From: Heliopora coerulea
Lineage: Eukaryota > Cnidaria > Anthozoa > Scleralcyonacea > Helioporidae
Assembly: GCA_030142905.1 (NCBI GenBank)
Contig: JASJOG010000062.1
Span: 920,001 to 984,000, forward strand
Direction: 5' to 3'
Length of the DNA stretch: 64,000 nucleotides
Every line of letters begins with the position of its first letter. Within the stretch, counting starts at the first letter, position 1. Under the pieces are notes generated by a model. The model saw nothing but the letters and a program-made list of their open reading frames with translations. It had not been told where the DNA came from and searched no databases. Position numbers and translations under genes: made by a program. This document shows positions 47,801 through 54,090 of the stretch, one piece after another.

Positions 47801-48917
47801 TAGAATATAGCATTGCAAAAGATTTACGTTCAAACCAACTACTAATAAGGTGCACGTGAAGGGGCGAAGTTAACCCATTTTGATTGAGAGGTGACCACCT
47901 TAATTTCCCTCAATAATGTATCCTTTCGAAGATTGCCCGAATTTGATATGACGCGCATTCAGGCCATATATGGTGTAACCGCGCTTCCTCAACCCTAATA
48001 CGTAAATGAAATATAAACCAATAACCAAAAGGGATTTTCACCCACCTTACCAAACCAAATATTGGCTGAAATTTAATGCTTCAACTATCTATTTTTGTCC
48101 GAATTTTGTCTTTTTACAAACTTTGGGGGTTGTCACGCACACATACACCCAAAAACTACGCCCCTGCGCACGTGTGTCTCTCTAAAGTCGATGTTATTGT
48201 GGCAATAATCTTGTTTTGGACTTTCTTTGCTTTTTGACACGAGGTCCGTGCTACACTTAAACACATTCACTGTTACCTGCAAGGACAAAATTGTTTGAAG
48301 TCCACAGCGCTCTGGTACCTTGAGAATGAATTGCTACTCAGTGTAACATTTCAAGTATCTCCTCTTATTGCTGGTTTTTCTCTTCGTCTGATAGCCATAT
48401 ATTTTTTCCTTTTCAGACGCAGTCAAAAATTGACGCATTTTTCCCAGTGCAATTTAACGAATCCAGGAGAATAAAAAGTCGTAGAGTAAAGCGCGTCGTA
48501 AACAGACTGTTGAACAAAGATCAGGGTCAAGAAGATGACGAAAAAGAAAAACGTAAAACTAGTCTGAACGGAAGGAAAAGAAAGAAACCTCAATTGCATA
48601 AAAAGTCGAGTAGGAGTATCGACATCGAAAGCCAACGTGTGTCAGAACAAAGTATTCCAAAGCAAAAGACGTCGGTAACTGAGAGTGATGACCACTGCGG
48701 CAAATTGAGTGGAGGTGCAAACGACGCTTTGCCACCTGGTCTTGAAGAAAATAATGGAGAAAAATCTAGTACGGATTCTACGTCAGACACAAGTGACGAT
48801 GACACAAGTTATGTGCCGTTTAGGAAAGTAGCAGTCCAGCCCAGAAGACCTGGTGGTCGAACCAAATCTGCTGGATCAAAAAGGATAGGGAAGAGAACAT
48901 TGACAACTAAGAAGTAG
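21401..48917 (+). CDS. ercc5: ERCC5/XPG DNA repair endonuclease, whole gene (16 coding exons)
   Basis: XPG is the structure-specific nuclease that cuts 3' of the lesion in nucleotide excision repair, acting in the nucleus with TFIIH. The coding exons are 21401-21488, 25096-25271, 28225-28340, 28850-28939, 32303-32345, 33019-33150, 37690-37924, 38558-39588, 39697-39816, 41144-41357, 42296-42364, 43400-43475, 44578-44644, 44914-45038, 45880-45964 and 48417-48917. They sum to 3168 nt (1055 residues plus stop) with every phase closing. The human protein is about 1186 residues. The N nuclease region is residues 1-95, with D30 and D77. An acidic spacer follows to about 670. The I region has E693/E695 in [10 protein letters not shown]714/D716 in TEDSDI and D765 in GSDYTDG. 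A helix-hairpin-helix follows, then a PIP box at 891-898 and a basic tail. The start was chosen because [10 protein letters not shown] is the conserved XPG/FEN1 N terminus and has A at -3 and G at +4. Splicing is inferred from sequence and homology. Confidence 0.95.
23169..24680. mobile_element. hAT-like non-autonomous element with 8-bp target repeat
   Basis: Starts CAGTGGCAGATCAAGGGGG and ends CCACCACTG. The flanking octamers GTTAAAAC (23161-23168) and GTTATAAC (24681-24688) match 7 of 8, the target size of hAT elements. A 71-codon open frame at 23882-24097 has no recognisable domain. It lies in ERCC5 intron 1. Confidence 0.65.
23470..23570 (+). repeat. Copy of the palindromic repeat, inside a hAT-like element
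   Basis: TTAACTCTTTAAGGAGC to TAATAGGTTA with CATCTGGTGTTAGCCAGAG in the core. It sits inside the 23169-24680 element, so it inserted later or travelled with it. Confidence 0.6.
25096..25271 (+). CDS. ercc5: ERCC5 exon 2, N nuclease region
   Basis: Encodes residues 30-88, from [12 protein letters not shown] through [17 protein letters not shown]. It carries the metal-binding aspartates D30 and D77 of the N domain. The donor after TTG is gtatgt. A spliced copy of this stretch aligns without gaps to vertebrate XPG. Confidence 0.95.
25964..26668. mobile_element. Non-autonomous DNA element (CAGTGTTG ends) in ERCC5 intron 2
   Basis: CAGTGTTGGAGTCAAGTCC at the left; the right end read inverted is CAGTGTTGTAGAACTAGAGT. 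AAGTCC/GAGTCC motifs crowd both ends. No coding capacity. Same terminal octamer as the 5439-6210 element. Confidence 0.55.
27296..27345 (+). repeat. (TATGA)n-like simple repeat
   Basis: Repeated ATATGATATGATAT units over about 50 bp. Confidence 0.8.
28225..28340 (+). CDS. ercc5: ERCC5 exon 3
   Basis: Starts after tttttcag with [20 protein letters not shown] and ends in GRGR with donor gtacaa, phase 2. It matches the basic, weakly conserved stretch after the N nuclease domain of XPG. Confidence 0.85.
28850..28939 (+). CDS. ercc5: ERCC5 exon 4
   Basis: Encodes [20 protein letters not shown] then PLPEEKEMK, flanked by cctttctag and gtacgt. Phase 2 at both ends fits exons 3 and 5. It corresponds to the DLYVLPPLQEEE-like segment of vertebrate XPG. 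Confidence 0.85.
29041..31345 (-). mobile_element. CR1-type LINE, 5'-truncated and frameshifted, in ERCC5 intron 4
   Basis: Minus-strand frames in order show the endonuclease-RT linker (31339-30998, [20 protein letters not shown]), RT fingers (30782-30195, [33 protein letters not shown]), the palm (30292-29765, [13 protein letters not shown] and YADDSQL) and the C-terminal part (29670-29179, [11 protein letters not shown]). Overlapping frames mean frameshifts. The 3' end has a (TTA)n tract at 29042-29058. It is inserted antisense to ERCC5. The endonuclease is missing. Confidence 0.88.
31346..32302 (+). other. ercc5: ERCC5 intron 4, part after the LINE
   Basis: Short ORFs overlap near 31632-32000 but none has a recognisable product. 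No clear repeat. Confidence 0.4.
32303..32345 (+). CDS. ercc5: ERCC5 exon 5 (43-nt micro-exon)
   Basis: Short exon [15 protein letters not shown], between ctttcag and gtaaaa. It restores phase 0 for exon 6 and aligns with the acidic SSEEEDE...QEEFF region of XPG. It was identified from splice signals, phase and homology only, because it is too short to stand out as an ORF. Confidence 0.8.
33019..33150 (+). CDS. ercc5: ERCC5 exon 6
   Basis: Encodes [20 protein letters not shown] then [13 protein letters not shown] and AIDMPE. It aligns to the conserved DIESEDFSSLPPEVKHEIL block of XPG. Acceptor tgtttcag, donor gtacag, phase 0 at both ends. Confidence 0.92.
33633..33885 (+). repeat. MITE copy A in ERCC5 intron 6
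   Basis: About 250 bp, similar along its length (by eye about three quarters) to the inverted sequence at 37374-37634. The last part has its own inverted ends: TTTCATCAGATATCCAAACA and TGTTTGGGTATCTGATGAAA. Confidence 0.65.
34504..34761 (-). CDS. Hypothetical 85-codon ORF in ERCC5 intron 6
   Basis: ATG at 34761 follows an in-frame stop and opens [20 protein letters not shown] to [11 protein letters not shown]. Composition looks protein-like. Its stop abuts a repeated CACTGACCTA motif that recurs at 34390-34420, so it may be a mobile-element remnant. No family recognised. Confidence 0.2.
   Translation of the reverse strand: MEDPPIRSWTENPFTFIPRQGHLNLVRSSEGLENAEVLLSISEKYCGPVTGCFVAQKTYDRLLETISQEASAVELYTDQRDPQST
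35859..35891 (+). repeat. (TA)n microsatellite
   Basis: Uninterrupted TA run of about 33 bp in ERCC5 intron 6. Confidence 0.9.
35969..36112. repeat. Inverted repeat carrying hammerhead sequences
   Basis: AACTTTAATAAAGTTAGAAG to GACACGT... on the left returns inverted on the right up to CTTTATTAAAGTTAT, with a short centre at about 36025-36052. Each arm holds the same ribozyme-like sequence, in opposite orientations. Probably joined ends of Penelope-like copies. Confidence 0.75.
35998..36046 (-). ncRNA. Hammerhead ribozyme A, ERCC5 intron 6
   Basis: Minus strand: GGTTGC, CTGATGA, stem CGTGT-loop-ACACG, GAAA, ACTCCGAGT and A, then GCAAAC. Core CUGAUGA and GAAA are perfect. Helix II is 5 bp, helix I is UUGC/GCAA plus an outer pair, and helix III is nearly palindromic (ACUC-C-GAGU). 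Cleavage would follow GUA. It is antisense to ERCC5. The plus-strand partner at about 36046-36076 lacks 8 bp of stem II. Confidence 0.65.
36113..36166 (-). ncRNA. Hammerhead ribozyme B, ERCC5 intron 6
   Basis: Minus strand: GAGCTGCA, CTGATGA, GCTG-loop-CAGC, GAAA, palindrome CGTACGTC, then TGCAGATTG. The cores are perfect. Stem I has 5 bp (CUGCA/UGCAG), stem II has 4 bp, and helix III is the loop-less palindrome ACGUACGU, so it would act as a dimer. Cleavage would follow GUC at 36125. Confidence 0.8.
36310..36430 (+). repeat. Dispersed repeat shared with 57180-57290
   Basis: Shares AAAATCATAACCGTGTCGTG then TCTTTAAA, TGATAAAA and TTTTTGCGGCTT-like blocks with the sequence at 57190-57280 in the same orientation. 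Confidence 0.55.
36967..37373. mobile_element. Snap-back MITE (about 400-bp hairpin)
   Basis: CTGTTCATTACCAG at the left and CTGGTAATGAACAG at the right are exact inverses. The two halves (36967-37166, 37180-37373) are inverted along nearly their full length around a short centre. No coding capacity. It abuts MITE copy B. Confidence 0.8.
37374..37634 (-). repeat. MITE copy B in ERCC5 intron 6, inverted relative to copy A
   Basis: Read on the minus strand it follows copy A (33633-33885) almost throughout, including AGTTTGGATAYCT...GATTAGCATAGAAT-like and GATATCCAAACA blocks. It lies only 55 bp before exon 7. Confidence 0.65.
37690..37924 (+). CDS. ercc5: ERCC5 exon 7
   Basis: Starts [20 protein letters not shown] and contains [12 protein letters not shown], two blocks conserved with human XPG. 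The acceptor is ttgtgtag and the donor is gtgaga, leaving one nucleotide. The intron before it is 4.5 kb and full of mobile DNA. Confidence 0.93.
37925..38557 (+). other. ercc5: ERCC5 intron 7
   Basis: Contains two loosely repeated stretches near 38025-38110 and 38155-38250 (ATTCATAAAYAGAWTTCAAT, then AAATCTGGGA) forming a degenerate direct repeat of about 130 bp. Nothing else seen. Confidence 0.5.
38558..39588 (+). CDS. ercc5: ERCC5 exon 8, acidic spacer
   Basis: Large 1031-nt exon (residues 294-637) coding for a serine/acidic, low-complexity spacer. Its start, [14 protein letters not shown], is read in frame upstream of the first in-frame ATG. The spacer of XPG is known to bind TFIIH and to be poorly conserved. 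A large single spacer exon is also typical of vertebrate ERCC5. The open frame continues 60 nt past the donor gtaagt at 39589. Confidence 0.93.
39697..39816 (+). CDS. ercc5: ERCC5 exon 9, start of I region
   Basis: Encodes [20 protein letters not shown] then [20 protein letters not shown]. It corresponds to the helical lead-in to the internal nuclease domain. The intron before it is only 108 nt. Acceptor cgtttag, donor gtaagg. Confidence 0.92.
39817..41143 (+). other. ercc5: ERCC5 intron 9, nothing recognised
   Basis: 1.3 kb without a convincing ORF or repeat; short ORFs on both strands look random. Confidence 0.5.
41144..41357 (+). CDS. ercc5: ERCC5 exon 10, I nuclease core
   Basis: Encodes [20 protein letters not shown], then the [10 protein letters not shown] segment and [10 protein letters not shown]. 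It carries four predicted metal-binding carboxylates, E693, E695, D714 and D716. This is the most strongly conserved exon of the gene. Confidence 0.96.
42296..42364 (+). CDS. ercc5: ERCC5 exon 11, GSDYTDG motif
   Basis: Encodes [20 protein letters not shown] then GLQ. D765 in GSDYTDG is the conserved I-region aspartate. The acceptor is tttcgtcag and the donor is gtaaac, phase 1 at both ends. Confidence 0.94.
43045..43115 (+). repeat. tRNA-like sequence, probably a SINE head
   Basis: GGTGACTCAGTAGTTAGAAT resembles a tRNA A box and GGTTCGAGTCC a B box, 35-45 bp apart. The ends do not pair as an acceptor stem, so it is likely a tRNA-derived SINE or pseudogene and not a working tRNA. Confidence 0.5.
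43400..43475 (+). CDS. ercc5: ERCC5 exon 12, helix-hairpin-helix
   Basis: Encodes [20 protein letters not shown] then KLKNL, the DNA-binding helix-hairpin-helix of the XPG/FEN1 family. Acceptor ttgtaaaag is weak in pyrimidines; donor gtaagt is strong. Confidence 0.92.
43710..44130 (+). repeat. Degenerate minisatellite in ERCC5 intron 12
   Basis: About four to five diverged units of roughly 85-110 bp, each with GAGGCCA, AAACGAGAAC/GAATGT, GGTCACTGTAAG and CAACTTGCGTAA-like blocks. Confidence 0.6.
44144..44269 (+). repeat. Copy of the palindromic repeat in ERCC5 intron 12
   Basis: TTAACCCTTTCCGGTCCG at the left is inverted against CGGACAGAAAAAGGTTAA at the right. The centre has TCTGGCTAACGCCAGA and TCGTCAAGGGGAGACG. 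The best-preserved terminal inverted repeats of the six loci. Confidence 0.7.
44578..44644 (+). CDS. ercc5: ERCC5 exon 13
   Basis: Encodes [20 protein letters not shown] then SKL. It aligns with the FSEWWHEAQKN...KVKKKL stretch of human XPG. Acceptor tactatttag, donor gtgagt. Confidence 0.88.
44914..45038 (+). CDS. ercc5: ERCC5 exon 14
   Basis: Encodes [20 protein letters not shown] then [21 protein letters not shown], matching [21 protein letters not shown] of human XPG. Its 3' end has no usable GT. The only good donor is ATATCCTTTTT, a U12-type AT donor, which leaves two nucleotides of the next codon. Confidence 0.92.
45039..45879 (+). other. ercc5: ERCC5 intron 14, minor-class (U12-type) with AT-AA ends
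   Basis: The 5' end reads ATATCCTTTT, the exact U12 AT-type donor. TTCCTTGAC at 45861-45869 matches the U12 branch-point consensus TTCCTTRAC. The branch A is 11 nt before the exon start required by homology and phase. The last two intron bases are then AA. No AC or AG lies between the branch point and the exon. Confidence 0.8.
45880..45964 (+). CDS. ercc5: ERCC5 exon 15
   Basis: Encodes [20 protein letters not shown] then VLKRLNSSE, matching [21 protein letters not shown] of human XPG. A start at 45880 gives a gapless alignment across the splice and phase 0 at the donor gtacag. The preceding intron then ends in AA. Confidence 0.88.
45965..48416 (+). other. ercc5: ERCC5 intron 15
   Basis: 2.45-kb intron with low-complexity T-rich patches (about 46795-46830). 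No exon, ORF or defined element recognised. Confidence 0.5.
48417..48917 (+). CDS. ercc5: ERCC5 exon 16: PIP box and basic C terminus, stop
   Basis: Begins [28 protein letters not shown] (residues 891-898) fits the QxxIxxFF PCNA-interaction box of XPG and FEN1. Basic clusters (for example GRKRKKPQ) look like nuclear localisation signals, followed by an acidic/serine segment. The protein ends LTTKK with TAG at 48915-48917. Acceptor ttttcag. Confidence 0.95.
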   Translation, partial: TQSKIDAFFPVQFNESRRIKSRRVKRVVNRLLNKDQGQEDDEKEKRKTSLNGRKRKKPQLHKKSSRSIDIESQRVSEQSIPKQKTSVTESDDHCGKLSGGANDALPPGLEENNGEKSSTDSTSDTSDDDTSYVPFRKVAVQPRRPGGRTKSAGSKRIGKRTLTTKK

Positions 48918-51402
48918 TTACAACAAACAATTGAGTCGTGTAACTGGGACAAAAATGAGTAAGACAGGTACAATGTTAAAAATGAATCATTTGTACAATT
49001 TCACAGCACAAGTGCTGTATTGTTTGCAATAATACAAACAGCAGTCCATAGGTCCGAGTCTTATAATCTATGTATTGTACAAGCGCATCTTCTGATATTT
49101 ATCGACTACTTTGAATTAGCACCTAAAATTTAAATTTAGCAGCCAAAATCGAACGAAATGTTTGTGCAAATGATGAGGATTTTGTGCCAGCTTCACCACT
49201 ACTGTCATATCTTTTATTTTACTTCGTGAAATATTAGGTTCAGTCTTCTTCCATGTACATTATTCTGAAAATTTCATCAAATAGAACACTTAAAAATTCT
49301 CAATGGATTTCCGTGCAAATCATTGGTTATTCCGAGTCGAAAAATCTTTTTGGTAACCTGTTCAACAAGGACGCGGTAAATTCATTGTTTTTGTGAAATA
49401 CAATTAGGCACGAGCTAATCCTAACTCCAGTCCTAATCCTAACCCTGACCATAAGACAGTTTAAGAAAAAAAGGGAATATTTGAAGGGAAGAATCGAAAT
49501 CAAGTTCTCCGTAAAATTTGGTCAGGTTTCCGCGCAACGGTGCAAAACTCTATTTCAAACACTATGGCGCCTACCAGACTAACTAATTGTTTATAATTAA
49601 ATAAATGATATGATGTTTTATCTGTGTTGAACAGGTTATGAATAAAATTAACTTCCGGTCACCCATACGACTTATTCGTAATTCCCTCGTTAATGTTGCA
49701 ATACGTAAGAAGACTGGGACGTAAATCGCAATCATATGAGATCGAACAATCGTATGCGACAATTGTACTTTTTAGTTTAGCCTTGATGAACTGTGTCACA
49801 GGACTCTCAACCCTTCATTGGCCACGGTTGGCATTTGGCAACTTATTAATTTTAACGATATTGGTCGTCGGGAAGACCTCCTGGAAGCCCGTCCAATAAA
49901 GGATTAATAACAAATCTGTGATATACCCACACACACCTACTGGGGTGATAAGGGAAGTGACTAGAAACAGGGGAGCACCACAGTTGTTATTAATCTCTAG
50001 TCTACGTGTATGCCCGGTATTCGTCTGCAATGGTTTACTAAGGTTGGCGTGTTGAGGGATCTGGGAACAAGCTGCTGTGTAAAATTGGTAATGGTAGTGG
50101 TAAACCTTATTAAAAACTCTCAAAAGGCTTTTCAGCTTCTAATTACAATCAACTACTATGAAATACATTGTAAAATTGACAAAAAGTTAAACACTAGGAA
50201 ATTGGTTAAGTAAAAAGTACTTGTAAGCAATTTTAAAACTGTCCATTTATGGAAACATTGAGCATATGAAGAGCGTATGTAAATTCTTCCTGAAGGTGTT
50301 GGAAGACTACAAACATTACTCTGCATGTTCAATAATAAACTTTGAATCTGTTTTTCTCGAGTTTTTAAAGCGGTTTAAAAGCATCTTTTTCAAACGCAAA
50401 ATTAAATTTTCCTTTCTACCGAATCTTAAAAAATTTTCAAAACAGATAGCGAATACAACAATCTAAGAACTGAACTTATGAAATTTAATTTCGTTTTGTA
50501 GCACTGTCTAAAATTGTACACGTAACTTTATCTGAAGTTTTGAATGTTTTCTCTAATAATTTGGAAATAAAAATTAAAAAGCTCGAAAAAGTTGCATTTT
50601 TTTAGGTTTAGTACCAAGAGTGGCGTTCTGACAATGCATTGAAATCTAAAACAAACTTACCTGACCATTTGGTTGCTCTATATGTTTCAAAGTAACAACA
50701 TTATTTCACTGTTTACACTTAATTTTTTGGTTACCATGGTAACTGACCAATTGAAAAGAATTTTCATTGTTAAAATTTGATTTGCTTTTATGTCTAGGAA
50801 CTCCTGTCCCTTATTAGTTAAACTTAGGAATACTCATATTTTGAGTGTAAGACCCCTTTAAAATTAAGAAATACCAGAATTGCACTACATTATAATTACA
50901 TTTGTATATTACGTATAAGTACATTATAATTACATTGCTAATTGCATTACCCTTGCAACACATTCAAGAATGGATTAGTGGGGAAAGGCGCAAAAAAATG
51001 CTTCAGCAATTAACTGCTTACGCCAAATTAATCCCTCGAGGCTCACTGTCCATATCAAGGTGTTCAGGGAACGTTTTCATCTTTTTCCATTTCAATCAAT
51101 TTCCGTGAGAATGTCTTCTCGAAACAAATAATTTTAGAATCTAGATAAAACTTTGCATCGGACGAAGCTATTTCGCTCACTTCGAGGTCTGATCTCGCAT
51201 CATAATAGCCAACAGTTACCCAAAGTTTGGTAAAGTTTCTTTCACCATTTTACCTTTAAGTGTATCATAGAATTATACCCAAAAAAACTTTTGGGAAAGT
51301 ACATTAACGAAAACAGGATTACGGGTGCCGAACTGAAAACAATGAGAAGTTTCTTTAAGGTGAAAATTAAAGCCCAGGGGCAAGTCGTGCGAAACCCTAA
51401 GA
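48918..51402. other. ERCC5 3' flank and intergenic sequence
   Basis: Presumed 3' UTR with AATAAA signals at 49600 and 49641, then AT-rich sequence with no recognisable gene. Short ORFs have no family resemblance. Confidence 0.5.
49600..49646 (+). terminator. Candidate ERCC5 polyadenylation signals
   Basis: AATAAA occurs at 49600-49605 and 49641-49646, about 700 bp after the ERCC5 stop. No closer canonical hexamer was noticed in 48918-49599. Confidence 0.4.
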
Positions 51403-51580
51403 GCTTATCTAGCGGATAAGTCCCCGAGAGTGAACAGCACTACCCATGCTTTGAAAAATCGACCTTCAATTTTATCCGACGAATCGCGAGTTACCCACCT
51501 CACAAAGTGATTCTGAGATTAAGTACTTTTCAAAGCATGAATAGTGAAGTTCACTCACTAGGATTTACCGGGCTGATAAG
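51403..51580. repeat. Palindromic MITE
   Basis: GCTTATCTAGCGG, GAGTGAACAGCACTACCCAT and GCTTTGAAAA on the left recur inverted as TTTTCAAAGCATGAATAGTG, GTTCACTCACT and GCTGATAAG on the right. Confidence 0.6.
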
Positions 51581-51603
51581 TAATCCCAGATTAGTAAAAC
51601 AGA

Positions 51604-51808
51604 TCACGATTGGCTAACGAAGAAACATAGAAAAGAATTGTGCGGAACTATGTACTTGGGTGAAGAACAAGGATGTATATTAGCGCTCACTCCAAGTGAA
51701 CGAACCCGCATCGGGCAAGTAGAGAAACACTCTAACTGACCGCGGCTGAGATTCGAACCCACGACTTTCTGTTTACTAGTTCGACGCTCTACCATCTGAG
51801 CCACAATT
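51604..51808 (-). mobile_element. tRNA-derived SINE
   Basis: Minus strand begins TGTGGCTCAGATGGTAGAGC (A box) with GGGTTCGAATCTC (B box, 51748-51760), followed by an unrelated body with ACTTGCCCGATGCGGGTTCG. The 71-codon frame across it (QMVERRTSKQKVVGSN) is a known translation artefact of such tRNA-like heads. Confidence 0.75.
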
Positions 51809-52085
51809 TGAAATTTCAAAACTCACTCGTTTCCTCCATATGAGTACAGACTACGTCTGTTATGCTTCTAACATTTGTAACATAAAAAATTTATCTTTAA
51901 CATTTCTAACGGAGAAAATTTAACTTCTTACACAAAATTTATTGCAGATCCAACGTTTTGATCCAACGCGTAGAATAGTTGGAGAATATCAATAAAAATA
52001 TGTAAAGTGGATTACATTTAAGAAATATAAAATGGCTTTACATGTTTAAATTTAACAAATAGAAAATTGCTTGAGTGTGTCTGTG

Positions 52086-52196
52086 CTGTGATAGAAACAC
52101 GAATGACGAAAATTGCCCAGTGAAAACACGAGGCATAACCGAGTGTTTTCAGGTATGTTTCCAGTTAAAATGGCGTCATTCATGTTTCTATCACAG
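52086..52196. repeat. Short MITE with inverted ends
   Basis: CTGTGATAGAAACACGAATG is inverted against CATTCATGTTTCTATCACAG. The interior has GAAAACACGAG...GAGTGTTTTC, a nested hairpin. Confidence 0.7.
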
Positions 52197-52529
52197 TACA
52201 GAGATGCGAAAGCTATTTTCTATTTATTTTACAAAATAACCAAGGTTTTTTAATTATGAGTTTTCGTGACGTCAGCGTGTCTCTGTACTCTGAGAGGCAT
52301 CGTGACTTGTCTAATCAGAGCGTGCGTAAAATGCGTTATTTTATAAACTCTCATACAATGTATAAACATAGCTACGGACCAATCAGAGCTCGAGTGAGAA
52401 GCAACTTATTTTATGATTTAGAACATTTACATATTACAAGTTTCAGAGGAAGTGGTAGGAGAAATGGTGAGAAATTCAATGACAATTCAAGTGGTACTGA
52501 GCTTATCTTTTTGCTACTGTATTAATGGA

Positions 52530-52735
52530 GTAATGACGTAGGGAGGTAGAGAAGTGAGGAGGTGGAGAAGTGGGGAGGAGAGGTGGGGAGACAGGGAGAT
52601 AGGGAGACGGAGACAGGGAGTTAGGAAGGTGGGTGTGTCGTTAAGTGGACTGATGGGTAGGAAGGAAGGCAGAGAGGAAGGCAGACAGGTGGGTAGGTGG
52701 GAAGATAGATTAAGTAGGTATACGCAAATCAAAAC
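52530..52735 (+). repeat. GGGAGRTAGGGAG-rich purine tract
   Basis: Degenerate GAGGTAGAGAAGTGAGGAGG/GGGAGACAGGGAGAT units; the ORFs across it are artefacts. Confidence 0.75.
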
Positions 52736-53496
52736 TTTAATAATTCTTTAAAATACGTTTCTTTTATCGACGTTTCCGGAACATTGCATGGTCTTTGATC
52801 ATTAGGTAGCAGGTCGGTGAGACATCAGGAACTCTTACACTTTCTTCATGATCTCCAAAGTTCCCTCGTGCATCCGTAATTCGACGAAGGACAATAGAGT
52901 GTAAACTATTTCTTAATCAACTATTTCCCAGTCAAACTAATCAGTTCTCCCAACCTGTAACTTTTCTGGAATAAAATTTGTAGATTCATGAAATGAACCC
53001 TTCAGTTTTCGTAGAACAATCTATCTTCTCCACTCGTCCACTTAGATGAACAGACGTTAATTTCGGGCTTCTGCAATCCGACTTTGAACTTCTCATGAAA
53101 CAAAGGTAACGAAGAAAAATACTTTCTGTTTTGCCTCATTGTCATTATCGCAAGGCCTGGTGAAAAGTTCAGTGATACAGTTCTGCCTGTCAGAAGTCTG
53201 ACTTTTGGTTCATGAAGTTCGATTGACTTCATTTGTATCGACCAAGGCGTTCCGTCCATCTGGAGCGGACTGAAATTGAGATTGAAGATCGTCGTTGTCT
53301 CAGTCGTCAATCTTTTCATTAGCCAATTGTATCAGTCTTGTTCCCGAACCCAGCTCAACGGAATTTTAGTCACCTGAATTACGTTAAACGATTGACCAAG
53401 CAAACGAAATTAAATCGGTATAAAATAGAAAGACCGGCGTAGGCAGTGTTGGACGATGTGTAAGCGGAATGGGTGAGGAAATTGCCAAAACGAGAA

Positions 53497-53533
53497 CCCG
53501 ACGTTTCGAACGAATGTCCCTTGCCGGAGAGAA
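53497..53533 (-). ncRNA. Decayed hammerhead-like motif at Penelope 3' end
   Basis: Minus strand keeps GGAC-loop-GTTC, CGAAACGTC and GGG, but the first core reads CCGGCAA rather than CTGANGA (three changes). It looks like a dead hammerhead. Confidence 0.4.
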
Positions 53534-53771
53534 ACGTAAAATGATATAAAAGTTAGGTGATATTTTCTGCAAAAAATCATGAGACGCAAAAAAGACAAGT
53601 AGGATTAAACGGTCAATAACAAACCAAGTAATGCGATGTCAATGAGGACAACTTGAGGACAAATGCAGTTTCGTCAGTTTGAATATCACTTCTGAAACAG
53701 AACAAATTCATCACAAAAATGAAGTGGAAACTTCAAGAGACGAAATCCTTTTTTTTTGACAATCTTTTAAG

Positions 53772-53822
53772 CGGCTATATTAAATTATATTAAATTATAT
53801 TAAATTATATTTAATATAGCCG
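53772..53822 (+). repeat. Palindrome around a TAAATTATAT tandem repeat
   Basis: CGGCTATATTA and TAATATAGCCG flank three TAAATTATAT units; the whole 51 bp is an imperfect palindrome. Confidence 0.75.
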
Positions 53823-54061
53823 ACACTTTGACAAGACGCGAGCTGACAAAGTTATTTCCTGCGCCCAAAAGAAATAGGACCGAAAAAAAAGCAATCAGCA
53901 TTTAGTCTGTATATTCGGTAAAGTATATGTTCCGTAAGTTTCTTTTAAATTTGTAAGTCTTTTTGCAGTGTCATACGCGATCTTTAATTACTTACTTTTT
54001 CGAAGTATAACCTGTTGAGGGAAAAATATCAAACACATTTGACGTTTTTATCACATTTGGG

Positions 54062-54090
54062 TCACAGATGCCCGAGTGGTTAGGTACATG
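54062..54090 (+). repeat. tRNA A-box-like fragment
   Basis: CACAGATGCCCGAGTGGTTA resembles the start of a Ser/Leu tRNA, but no anticodon arm or B box follows; a fragment only. Confidence 0.3.

Noticed and set aside
51604..51819. 71-codon ORF with QMVERRTSKQKVVGSN
   Set aside because: Translation of the tRNA-like head of a SINE, a familiar false protein.
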